This document shows, piece by piece, positions 10,718-21,767 of a stretch of DNA of 64,000 nucleotides. Where the stretch lies: positions 2,852,001-2,916,000 of the forward strand of contig JAQQWL010000015.1 of the NCBI GenBank assembly GCA_038363925.1, written 5' to 3'. Position 1 is the stretch's first letter. The number at the start of each line of letters is the position of its first letter. The stretch comes from Apiospora phragmitis (taxonomy: Eukaryota; Ascomycota; Sordariomycetes; Amphisphaeriales; Apiosporaceae). A program made the position numbers and the translations under genes. The notes beneath the pieces are model-generated. The model did no database searches. It was given only the letters and a program-made list of their open reading frames with translations, and had not been told where the DNA came from.

Positions 10718-12442
10718 ATGTTGCCCGCCAGAGCCCTCTCCGGCTCCAGCGCCAGCCCAGCCCTGATGCTGCGGCATTGTGTGTCTGGTTCGAGGACAGG
10801 AAATGTCAAGGTGAGTTTTGTGCACGACATCTTGCTATCGTGGCACTTCCCAATGGACTAACACACGCAACCTCCTAGCTCGCTTCATCCTTGGTATCCT
10901 CGAACCGACAGTTCTCCCAGATGCGAAAGCTCGGCTCGGCCTCGCCCAAGCAATGGAATAGCAACCCCTCCGGCAGCCTGCGCGGCCAGGTCAGCGGCAT
11001 GCCACGGCTAGCCTCGATGAAGCTCTCGCCTGCCTCGCCCAATGCCTTCGCTCAGAGGGCCGGCGCCACACGCGCGCTGTCTCTGTGGCCCTTCAGCTCG
11101 GGCAGCAAGCAACAGCCGCCCGCCGCCGCCGACCCGACATCGGTTCCCGAAGCCACTACCGCAAACCCCTCGACCCCTTCCTTATGGGATAAGTTGGCCC
11201 CCGCCGATGCCACCGCCGCCCAAGCATCCACCGCCGCCACTCCTATGCCCGACGCAACCGCCGCTACGACGGGACTGCCTGGCTCCGCCCCTGAATCCTC
11301 CGACTTCTCCTCCATTCTGCCTGACAGCTTCGACGAGCTCGGCATCCAGAACATCCTCGACATGCCCGAACGGATCGGCTACCTCAAGGATCTGGGTCTC
11401 GACTTCGGCTGGGGCCCGACCGCCATGTGCGAGTGGCTGATCGAGCACCTCCACGTCACGGCCGGCCTGCACTGGTGGGGTGCCATAGGCGCCGCCGCCC
11501 TTTTCATCCGCCTGGTCATGGTTTGGCCCAGCATTCTCGGAGCCAAGTACAGCGGGCGCATGCAGGTATTGACCAAGAACCCCCAGTTCATACAGGCCCA
11601 GGGAGGAGTTCAAGTTCGCCGTGTCGCAGGGGGACCAGGCCGCCGTCATGAAGCACCGCACCACCGTGCTGCGCCTCCAGAAAGCCGCGGGCACGTCTAC
11701 GATCAAGGCCATCTTGCCGCCCCTCATCGCCGTCCCGTTCAGTTTTGGCATGTTCCGCCTGCTGCGCGCCATGGGGCAGCTGCCCGTGCCCAGCCTGGAG
11801 ACGGGGGGCATTGCCTGGTTCACCGACCTGAGCGTCTACGACCCCACCTACGTGCTGCCCATGGCCACGGCCCTGCTGACCGTCGTCATGTTCCGGCACC
11901 AGCAGCGCTCGACCCTGCACAAGACGCCGCAGAGCGAGCAGATGGGCAAGTTGTTCATCTACGGCATGACGCCCTTCATGTTCCTGTGCACCATGTGGCT
12001 GCCCTCGGCCCTGCAGTGGTTCTTCTTCACCTTCAGCGCCCTGACGACGGCGCAGAACTGGGTCCTGATCCAGCCCGTCGTCCGGCGCATGACGGGCCTG
12101 CCCCCGCTGCCGGCCAAGCCCACGGTGATGGCCGCGAGCCAATACAAACGCATGGGCATCGGCTACCAGGCCCCCACGCGGCCCGCCGTCGTCGCTTCCC
12201 AGCCGCCGGACTCGCCCGAGGGGCCGTCGGTGTCGGGCTTCAAGGGGATGATGGAGGGCGCCACCAAGCAGATCCAGAGCGTCGGCGACGGGCTGACGAA
12301 CGTCATCAAGGACTACAGCGGCGGCGAGAAGGGCATCGCGCGCAAGAAGGCGGCCGAGTACGAGGCGAGGCGGTCGCGCGAGGAGAAGGAGAAGGCGGCT
12401 CGCCGACTCGAGGAGCAGCGTCGCCGCCGGAAGCAGGTCTAA
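10718..12442 (+). CDS. oxa1: Mitochondrial inner-membrane insertase Oxa1
   Basis: Oxa1 (YidC/Oxa1/Alb3 family) inserts mitochondrially and some nuclear-encoded proteins into the inner membrane and binds mitoribosomes. The exons are 10718-10810 and 10879-12442. The N-terminus is Arg/Ser/Ala-rich, as expected for a matrix presequence, followed by a Pro/Ala/Thr-rich linker. The core begins near WLIEHLHVTAGLHWWG and includes the hydrophobic segments ALFIRLVMVWPSIL, ILPPLIAVPFSFGMFRLL, YVLPMATALLTVVMF and FMFLCTMWLPSALQWFFF. The C-terminal tail is long, Lys/Arg/Glu-rich and probably coiled, matching the ribosome-binding tail. An extra G at 11601-11603 breaks the frame right after QFIQAQ; reading resumes as FAVSQGDQAAVMK. 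As Oxa1 is needed for respiration, this is probably an assembly error. Confidence 0.92.
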
Positions 12443-14049
12443 ATGTCCACGCACCACGCATGGACGGTAGGTGGCAGATGCCCTGCCTGTCGTGTGTATG
12501 ATGGCGAGAGGTGCTTTGTACTATATTAAAAGAGACAAAACGCATCCTGGATCACATGAAATGATAATGTGATCGGGCTGGGTTTGATAGATTTTGGGCA
12601 CCAGCAAGCTCTCGACTGGACTATTCTGCCGGTTTGCTGGGGCTTTCTCTCCTACTCTTTCTCTTGGTGCTGCTATCTAACCAGCTGAAGCCATGTAAAT
12701 ACTTCTGAGATACAATATTAAAAGTTGCATTCATACACAACTCCCCGTGAATTTCCCGTAGCACATACCCCGGTGCATTATTCGTAGCGGAGGATTCCAT
12801 CGCAGAACCGAAACAAAACATCCATCGTTTCCTGCGATCTGGGCAGCAATCTTAGTCAACAACCAAAGCTGTTGCCGCTCGGAGACCACTCCGCTCTGGA
12901 TATTGCGTTTGTACTGTCGTCCTTGAAGGTCGACCCCACGACCCTCGCACCTTCACACCCTCAGCTCGTCCCACCATCTGCATGTGCAAGCATGTTGACA
13001 TCAGGAGGAAAGGGTCCTCTTACCTGGTTCAGAGAGAAGCCTGGTTAGGAGAAAAGAATGCCTGGTTACGAGAAGCATCATACGAGATCGTTAGATGCAG
13101 CAATTGACTCCAGATGCTTACCTACCAGCATGCACTGACTAACCTTAGGTAATTCTCCACGATGCGCGGCTTGCCCTGGTCGCATGTCTGTGTGTCTGGT
13201 GTGTCCGTCTGTGCTTATCCAATAAACCCATCCCTCCCCCACATGTCCAGCCTACATGTATCCCATTGCAGTATCGAGGCTGGCACCGTCTCTCAGCCCG
13301 GTGGGCTTGGCGGGGGCAGCCACTCAAGCAGCTCGACCATCGGTTCACTTGTGGGCTTTTAGGTAGAGCCACAAGCCACTCAGCCAGCCTAGCAGAGAAA
13401 GCTAGCGCTTGCACTGCGCACACCCACTCGATGGTGGTTGCTGAAGATCCGCCTACCGCGCGCGCTTTTTAGGATATGGACCGTGTGGACGGACGGGCTG
13501 GACGGGGAACTTGTCCAACAGCTTCCAGACCGGGGACCAGCCGGATGGGAGCATCCATCGTCCATCGCCAATCCACTTCTTTGTCGCGCCCGTCTGGCGA
13601 TGTAACATTGGGTCGACACTATTGTGAGAGAGAGCTGTGTTTAATACGAAATACAATATATGATTAAGGAGGAATGGGGCGAGAGGGCTTTGGAGATTAT
13701 GTCATATCACTGATCGGTTGGTTATTGGGTATCACTTTTGAGATGGACGGCTTTTCTTTTGTCGGTCCATCGGTTCCCGTTCCTGACACATGTTTCGTGA
13801 CACATGTCAGGACACCCCGTATTTCTTTGCTGACAGCAGTCTGGCAGTCTGCAGTCTGTCTGCAGCAGCCAGCAGCACGCAGTAGAAGAGCCCGGTGAGA
13901 GAGTGGCAGAGAGTGGCTTTGTGGCTCGCTCGCCTTGCATCATCTTTAGAGCCCCTGTCCCGGGCTAGACTCCCTAGGTTACAGTAGCCCTTCCCTGAAT
14001 CCCTTCTTCTCCACCCCATGGCGCCATCCATGGGAACGAATAGAAAGCA

Positions 14050-14084
14050 AATCAAATCAATCAATCAGTCAGTCAGTCAGTCAG

Positions 14085-14119
<35 letters not shown>

Positions 14120-14133
14120 TCAATCAATCAATC
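14050..14133. repeat. Tetranucleotide microsatellite (CAAT/CAGT)n
   Basis: About 20 tandem tetranucleotide units, with a central block of CAGT units flanked by CAAT units and one interrupted unit near 14117. It lies in non-coding DNA and is a good polymorphic marker candidate. Confidence 0.9.
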
Positions 14134-16374
14134 GGGTGAGAGAGCGCGCCAGACTCGATTCATCCCTAGAGCCGTCCATCCCAGAGGTCGTCGAGTCGTG
14201 GTTCTCTGGTCCTTGGCGCGACGTATTCGAAACGGGGTCTGCCTTATTCTTTGTTTAAAAAAAGCAGAAGTTATTCGAGGATTGGCAGCGAACCATCTGG
14301 TAGCCCGGACTGGAAATTGCACCCATACTTAATAGGGCGCTGATATACCTTCGTAGATATCGCGTAGATATCGCTGAATTAGGATGATAGATACGTCGGA
14401 GTGGGAAGGGCTACGTACAGCCCTCACTTCACCGGGTACAGCTAGGAAGAGGGAATCTCTCTTCCTTGCCGTTTGGATCTCGGTAAAGGACCTTCGCAGG
14501 GATCCTTTCCCGCAGGCACGAAATTGCGCAACATCTGTTTTTTTCCTTTCTCATCCTCTATCTTCTCACACCCATGCATCTCGGGATTATCCACACACAC
14601 CGCTCCCGGATGAAGGGGTATGTATGTGGTAGGCACCTAGCAGCAGCAGCTGCCAGTTCTGGCCATGATTGCTTTGCGAGGTCTGGTGTTGTTACAGTCA
14701 AATTGTACGCAGTATTGACGTTTCCAATCCCTCCGTCCTCCATTTTCCAAACTCCAATCTACAAACTTCGGGGCAGCTCCGGTACTCCAAATCAACCCCG
14801 GGCCATCAAAATGTGATATTCGGTTGATACCCACTACTACTCGACGAAACGCTCTGCCCATGACTCAAAACAAATTACAAGAAAATAATAAGAAGTCGAA
14901 AATCATTAATCACATCCCTGGTAGTTAGACGACGGCTAGACGTATGGGTTCCCTACAGAACCCTAGCGCCGGTTCCACGTTGAAATTGATAGCTCTGCTT
15001 ACCTCATGTTGAATAAGGGCGGCCTGGAATTGGTTTGCACCCCTTCTCTCCCGGAGAGACCTACTCGGCGGCGCTGATGTCATAAGGCCGAGGGTCCTCT
15101 GCTGCAACCCATCAAACGGGATTGCTTCACTCTCTGCATCTGATGCAACGGGATGATGTATGTTTGTGGTATGTGCTTCGCCTTGTCAAGTAAGTATGCA
15201 GGTAGATGTCATAAGATGAAATGCGATGGAGAATTTGGAATGTCTGTCACCTGCAATTATCCAACCCACCTTTTCAACCGTCGGGCCGGATTGGCAGCCC
15301 GATTGGTTCGATGCTACCTCTGCTTTGGAGAGACAAATTGTACAGTGCAGCTTCGCGTTACATCTTTCGTCATTCGCAACGCACTTGGGGACATGGATTC
15401 CGTCTCTCCTTGTGGTCTTTCGAGTCTTCGGCTTCAGCTCTTCTTCTACGTTTGGTGCCATTCACATGTACAGCTTCAGTGACACAGTACACACGGCAGT
15501 TTATGAGAAAATTTAGCTGGTGCCTGGTCCTTTGGGCGACTGAACGAACCAGAATGGCCAGATGGGCATTTTGATTGCGGACCGTGCATTATTAGGCACT
15601 AGCCCCGTCAAATCATCGATTTGTACGGAGTACCAGAAAAAAATCGGACGGACTGGGCGGCCCAGTAGGTGGCCCCCAAAGAAATGCGGTTCCTGACGAT
15701 CACAGGGATTGTCGACCACTCGATTGACCCAGTCGCGCGCAGCTCAGCGGATCCCCATCAGGGAAGCAGGGGTGAGGGTGTCCCCATATTGGCCCATGGC
15801 AATGGCACATCAATGAATGACTACCTCTTGCTAAACTAACTGCTAACGTACGTATGTATGTACGAATCGCAAACAAAAGGTCACTCTCGCAAGGGGGAGA
15901 GAGATAGGTAAGGATTCTGGGATTCTGGACTGGCCCGGAGCGCAGAGCTACTTTCGAGTGGTGGCCGGATCCATAGTGGCTGGGCTTCAGACTCGTCGGT
16001 TTCCCTACCCGGACCCTGGAAAAAAAGCCACGGTGCGACTGCACGAGTTGCGACAAGCGACAAGCTCAAACCACCTCCCCGGAATCCAGTGCTCAGGTGG
16101 GTTAGAGCGAGCACGCTACTAACTAACCAGCCGAGAATCCATAAGTAAACCAGACCATGCCGTACTTACTTGACCCAAGTGAAGGCTGGTCTGCGAAAAG
16201 TGTCGTGTCCTGACTACTGGTCCCATACAAGCACGAGTCTGGCTATCTGGATCGTCTACTACTGTATCCCCCGACTGTCGAGCTATTGACATACTAGGGG
16301 GGTGTTGACCTTGGGTTGTTCGCATTGTAACCCGCGCCCGAGTCGAGTCGGCTTCTGTGGCGGACACTCTCGCA

Positions 16375-16482
16375 AGTCCCTGGCGCTCTCTCGCTTTTTT
16401 TCTCTCGCTTTCTCTCAAGCTGTCTCCCTTTTTCTTCCTCCTTCCCGGGACCGCGCGCATCTCTCTCTCCCTCTTTTGAAGT
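16375..16482 (+). promoter_or_regulatory. Pyrimidine-rich tract upstream of the Urc4 gene
   Basis: A strongly CT-rich stretch on the plus strand, about 0.85 kb upstream of the Urc4 start. Such tracts are common in promoters and leaders of filamentous ascomycetes. It is read here as part of an extended upstream region. Confidence 0.35.
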
Positions 16483-16977
16483 AGAGAAGATAGATCGGAT
16501 ACCGGATCGACGACATACTTGACGGAGCGAACGCAACTTGGTGTCGCCTGCTTCTTGTCATTGCTGCTGCTTCGACCACATAACAAATCATTAAACCTGC
16601 CATTAGCGACATCTGGCGGCCCGTCGACGTACGACGTAACATCAGACAAAACAGATACCAAGACCACACGCTTCTTTCCCGGCTGTGTTTTGGAGGGAGG
16701 AGCTCTGGAAATCGAAACACCGATCACCAACTGACCCCAAACGCTATTCCTGGAGAACCAAGAACCATCAGTTGCGCCACCCCCTCGAAGTGCTGTGATA
16801 GGACCGGGTCCCGGCCTATGTTCATTTTGGGCGTAATATTGCATCCTCTGTGTACGCCATATATACGTTGTAGGAGGACCACCTCGCGCGTCTTCTGCCC
16901 TTTCCCACTCTTCCATTGCAGCTCCCATTGCAACGGAACCAGAGAGCTCGAGAGAGAAGTGTTGTACTACTCACACT

Positions 16978-17012
16978 ACCGACTACTACCGACTACCGAC
17001 TACCGACTAACG
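16978..17012 (+). repeat. Short tandem repeat, unit CCGACTAC
   Basis: About four imperfect copies of an 8-nt unit in the probable 5' leader of the Urc4 gene. Confidence 0.6.
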
Positions 17013-17303
17013 ACTCTTTGGGCAAAGTCGGAGCTCGTCTGATTCTGATTATCGATTAAAATTTCCAACCCCACCAGGCGATCCTCTTTCTGGACATCCC
17101 ACATCCCACCTTCGCTCCCTCGGCCCAACCCTTTCGTCGCATCGCAACTGGGACAGAGCTTGAGCTTGCTATTTTCGGAATCTTCAATTTCGGTGCTTCC
17201 CAAAAGGCCCAATTCGGAAAGAGACAGACGACGGAGAAGAAGAGAAAGGAATATTTATTCGATTGAATAAAAATAAAAATAAAATATCAGAGTACCAACC
17301 AAC

Positions 17304-19314
17304 ATGGGCCTGTTTTCGAAAAAGCCGCGGCCGGCCAAGACGGTGGCCAAGCCGCTGAACGGCGACGCCCACTCGACCACCAGCTTTGGTTCGGACATCG
17401 ACACGCTCAAGTCGCCCACCAGCCCGCACCACACCATCCACACGTCCCGCATGGGCGGCGGCAACCGGTCGTCGGGCGGCAGCAGCATGCCGCCGACGCC
17501 GTTGACCCCCTTTTCGCCCGTGCAGATCCCGCGCGTCGACCTGCCCAAGCCGCCGGACCCGAACCTCGACCCGGCCGCCTACCTGCGCAGCCTGGGCGCC
17601 GTGCGCGAGCGCTCCCGTATCATCGCCGACAAGGCCGTGCGCAACAAGCTGCACCACTTCGACGTGGACATGAACAAGTTCCCCGACGTCGTCCGGTTCG
17701 TCTGTGGGATCATCAAGGTTAGTCCGGTTCTGCATCTACCTAATTATTGTTGTTATTCGAATGCAGAATATATAATTCAACTTGCGGGCCCGCTAACACT
17801 CAGACGTGCCCCTTTTGCAGAGAGACTACGATGCGCCCTTCAACACCATTCCGATGCACAGCCGATACCAGCACTTTTGCGTGGGCGGCCGCGATCGCAT
17901 CGCTGCCCTGTTGTCCACATTCGACGATTCCGTCGACATGACCGAGAAGTGCCGCCGGTTAATTGACCTGTTCATGGTCAGCGTTCTGCTGGATGCAGGC
18001 GCCGGCACGTCCTGGTCCTTCAAGAGCGCCGAGAATGGCCGGGTCTACCGGCGGTCCGAAGGCCTGGCCATTGCCAGCTTGGAAATGTTCAAAACCGTAA
18101 GTTTTCTTGTGTCGCGGCAAGGAAATCTGGGAAGATGGATGGAAGAAAGAAAGCTAATGAGCGCGTGATTGGTCGTTACAGGGCATTTTTTCGGGGATTC
18201 GCGGAACAAGTTCCAGGTGGACAAGGAGGGCCTGAGCAAACTCAAAGTGGAGCAGTTGGCCAAGGGGCTGCAGTCCCGCCCCGGCAACGAGATAGCAGGA
18301 CTCGAGTGCCGCGCCGAGCTGCTGACACGGCTAAGCACCGCCCTGCAAAAACAAAGAATCTTCTTTGGCGACGAGGGACGGCCAGGCAACATGGTTGGTG
18401 AGTATTGAATTCTCCTCTCTCCCCTATTCGATGTGGAATTTGGTCAGCTGACTGACTGGTACGCGAAGACTACCTCTTGTCGCATCCCACGACACAGGCA
18501 TCCTCCATGCCCATCGTGATATTGCCCGTCCTCTGGAATGTACTCATGACCAGCCTGGGCTCCATCTGGCCGTCGCGGACCGCCATCGACGGAATCTCGC
18601 TGGGTGACGCCTGGCCGTGCTCGTCCATGCCCCAGGTGTCGGCCTCGTCGCCGACATCGCCCTCGTTCTCGCCGTTCCCCAACAACCCGCAGTCGGCCGG
18701 CCGCGGCGAGTGGGAGTCGATCGTGCCGCTGCACAAGCTGACGCAGTGGCTCTGCTACTCGCTGATGCAGCCGATGCAGCAGCTGCTGCGGATCCACTTC
18801 GCCGGCTCGGACTTGCTGACGGGCCTGCCCGAGTACCGCAACGGCGGGCTGTTCGTCGACATGGGCGTGCTGAACCTGCGGAAAGTGGACGAGGACCGCG
18901 GGCTCGAACACTACGGCGATTATTGTCGGCGCCACAACGTGCGCGCCAACGAGGTCGCGCCCATGTTCGACCCGAGCGACGACGTTATTGTGGAGTGGCG
19001 CGGCGTCACCGTGGGCTTGTTGGACAAGCTGTGCGACGACGTCAACTACGCGCTCCGGGCGGAGCTGAACGGGGGCGAGATCACGCTGGGGCAGCTGCTT
19101 GAGGCGGGGAGTTGGAAGGTAAGTTTCTTTTTTTCTTTCTCTCTCTCTCTCCCGGAGTCTCTCCAGGACGAGAAGAACACATGATATGATGCCATGATTT
19201 ACAGAGAGGCTGATAAGAGTGCTTTTGAAGGGTGGAAGAGAAATTGCCGAGGTCAGTCGGCCAAACACTAAAGAACCGCCAATCTTGATCGATTCGGACG
19301 GCACTCTCTTCTAG
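17304..19314 (+). CDS. urc4: Uracil catabolism protein Urc4 (DUF1688 family)
   Basis: A DUF1688 protein, the URC4/Urg3 family required in the fungal URC pathway for using uracil as nitrogen source; its exact reaction is not settled. Proposed exons are 17304-17717, 17821-18096, 18182-18397, 18469-19118 and 19231-19314. Exon 1 has a basic N-terminus and Pro-rich linker, then YLRSLGAVRERSRIIAD, a family hallmark. Other conserved blocks are HFDVDMNKFPDVV, NTIPMHSRYQHF, GRDRIAALL, GTSWSFKSAENGRVYRRSEG, WPCSSMPQ, VPLHKLTQWLCYSLMQP, NGGLFVDMGVL and the ending IDSDGTLF. One G is missing in the run at 18193-18196 just after the third acceptor; with it, exon 2 joins a continuous DSRNKFQVDKEGL frame. 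The last acceptor (AAG at 19230) is inferred from the conserved GREIAE segment and is less certain. Confidence 0.88.
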
Positions 19315-20334
19315 CCAGATACAACAATATGTTCTTGAGTCGACATGACTGCACACTTACTTATTAATTGGACTGGACATTGGATGGACGGATGGGTGGA
19401 TGGTTGCATATGTAGGAAAACATAAAAACGCCAACAAGGCGAGTGCGTGAGTGAGTGAGTTGTAGTCGATGATACTACTACTATGCTGCCACCTTCGAAA
19501 AGAAAGGGCCCCCGGTTTGATGACATGATGGAATAATGAAAGAAACATCAAATATCGACAGGATATGTACTTACTATATATACTATATGGGCTTATCAAA
19601 CAAAGAAAGAACTACTTACATGTCAGGGGAGAATAGTGCCCTTATCCGTTATATACTCGTGTACAGAGCTGTGTCTTGGATCTGTAAATGCGCCGGTATC
19701 TCACACATGTATCAGCCTCCAAATAGCGGTAGTTGATTACCATCCCATCGGTTCAGGGGCAGCTTGTGAGGAATACGGATTCTCAAGGTCCTAGTTGTGC
19801 AAAGCCAAGAGATTTGTTTATCGACATAAACGCGGGGAAGCAGATCTTGCGTAAAGGGGAAGAAACTGGCTTCAGCGCTTTCATTGGGAAGCTGAGGAAA
19901 TCCCATTGGTGTGCAAATCACAACCGGGCAGGAACTACTTTATGAGATAGAGATCGGAACGACCCCTGGTTAGCAAACACCCAGGGCGCCACACGCTGGG
20001 CGCCTGCCCTGCCGACGCCAAGACGCTGCAGAGCGCCATCTCGGACCAGCACGGATACTGGGAACGCCTGTGGCTGGGAGGGCAACGTGGCCGAGCCGAT
20101 CCGCGGCCCTCTCCACGTGCTCTGTCGGCGGCTTAAGCCCCGACAACGTCGATGGTTGATGCCGCTCTATTACAGGCTTGAGCTGTCCTCCTTGGAGAGT
20201 CTCGTGAATTGACTGGACTTAGCACCACGGCAAGCCAACATTTCTTCTTGACCTAGCCTTGGTAATGATCCAGACCAAGAGTTTGATCCAGTGCGATACG
20301 TTACTTATGCATGTCATTTCTCGAGTAAACCATA
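19315..20334. other. Intergenic with a GC-rich island
   Basis: Mostly AT-rich non-coding sequence. The block at about 19980-20160 is markedly more GC-rich and codon-like but has no open frame long enough to be a gene; it may be a gene relic. Confidence 0.35.
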
Positions 20335-20718
20335 TCAAAACCAAGTACACGCACTGCCAACAAGGACAGCAAGAACCACCATGGCCATCTTTTCCAGGGC
20401 GCCAGTCTGGAGCCTAGCCGCTCCAGCCTTGTGCATCCCCGTGATGCTCGATTTGGTCCCGTTGGTCGCGCCGTGGCGCACGCAACTCGATCAGTCGGAG
20501 AGGCTGGGGTGAGACGGCGGCTGTTCGCACCAGAAATAGCAACCCTCCGCAAGGCCAACGGGCTTGGGGCTGCAGCATGTGGTCATGGGCTGGTACCAGG
20601 CGTCTTGGGCCGGTGTGAAGTAGGTGGTGATGTTGAGAGGAATGCCGGCAATGTTCCCAGCCTCGGGGAGCGTTTCGATGGAGGTGCACGTGGCGTTGAT
20701 ATGTAACGGAGATGACAT
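20335..20718 (-). CDS. Small cysteine-rich anchored protein with an in-frame TGA
   Basis: The minus-strand frame starting at 20718 reads INATCTSIETLPE..., then TTCCSPKPVGLAEGCYFWCE, a Cys arrangement I associate with small fungal surface proteins of unknown function. Reading meets TGA at 20493-20491 after SLSD. In the same frame it then continues with a single Cys, NGT glycosylation site and a C-terminal hydrophobic segment (MAMVVLAVLVGSACTW) up to TGA at 20335-20337. That tail looks like a GPI or membrane anchor. The full frame is 128 codons with one internal stop; the stop-terminated form would be 75 residues without an anchor. A TGG or CGA codon changed to TGA by a single transition would explain it. 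Function unknown. Confidence 0.55.
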
Positions 20719-21767
20719 CTTTAGATGCTCGAGGTTGACTAATGTGTAAGAGAAATATTGGGAGAAGTCTGGAAAACGGAGGCCAGTCAAGAGAAAGTGG
20801 GAGGATTTGAAAATGGGGGGAAGTATAGATTTCTCTCGCACATCGTGTGATATATATGGTTTTGTGCTGGCTAGCGTCCGGGTCCATCCAAAATTGGTTA
20901 TCCCCTGGGCAGCGCTCTCGCCACCTAGGGGATATTACCAAAAGCGAATGCGCGCAGGGTCTAGGCGCTTGCGTTACTGTGCAAAACGTACGATGTCAAA
21001 GATTGACACTCCGTAGGACCCATGCGCCCCATCGCCCTCCACGAAAGGCCCGAACCGAATTGTTGGGACCCATCGATCAATGTTTTCCCGTCTCGACCCC
21101 GGATCTCGATAATGTAAGTTGTTACCTGAATTGAATACGATGTTATGCGAGGGCTAAATACGAACAGTACTGTTGCTGTGACTATACTATTCGTCACTTG
21201 GCTGCTGATGTTAATAGCTCTGCTAATACAGAAACTCTTGCCTTGAGTATATAATGACGCAGGACACCGTCTCCTTATCAAGTGCATAAATCAGCTAGGC
21301 CACTTCCACCAGTGTCCTCTGGCCTCTTAAAAAATGGGAAAGGGGCGAGGGCAACGGTAACAAAACCCGAGTATTCTTTTTCACTCCTCGGCTTCTTCCC
21401 TACATATGCGCCCAAGATACTTGAGTCAGCAGAACGAACAGCCACATATACAAAGCTGCATCGTCCACGGGTTGTGTCATTGTTCCTTAAAAGATCATCG
21501 TATTGCAACCCCTTTTCCTATACTCCAAAGCTCCTCTATGATCACTGTGCACAAATCGAGGACTTACACCTCCCAGACATGCGTACTCAAACAATGGATC
21601 CTACTCGAATCTTTCCCCAGTCCTTGTCTGGCAGGAAACATGGCATGATGCCTCTTCGTTTCAGCGTATTATACCCATCCCACGCCACTACCATCGTTGG
21701 AATTTCGTTGGCGCAGAACTATGAGTCTGCTTGTTTATATATCTACAGAATAATGAAGACTCATTCA
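20719..21767. other. Intergenic, upstream of the small cysteine-rich gene
   Basis: No supported gene. Several short overlapping ORFs have no domain features. It should contain the promoter of the small anchored protein (-) and the 3' end of the JmjC gene (-). Confidence 0.4.

Larger units (their letters stand above)
12443..17303. other. Long non-coding interval (4.9 kb)
   Basis: No convincing gene is present on either strand. It holds a CAAT/CAGT microsatellite (14050-14133), a pyrimidine-rich tract (about 16375-16480) and a short CCGACTAC tandem repeat just before the Urc4 gene. Long ORFs here (for example the minus strand at 16119-16928) are low-complexity read-through of promoter sequence. 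Confidence 0.45.

Noticed and set aside
11588..12457. 289-codon ORF antisense to Oxa1
   Set aside because: Shadow of the Oxa1 frame.
16119..16928. 269-codon minus-strand ORF upstream of the Urc4 gene
   Set aside because: Low-complexity Arg/Lys/Glu-rich product, antisense to a CT-rich leader; no domain and no clear start context.
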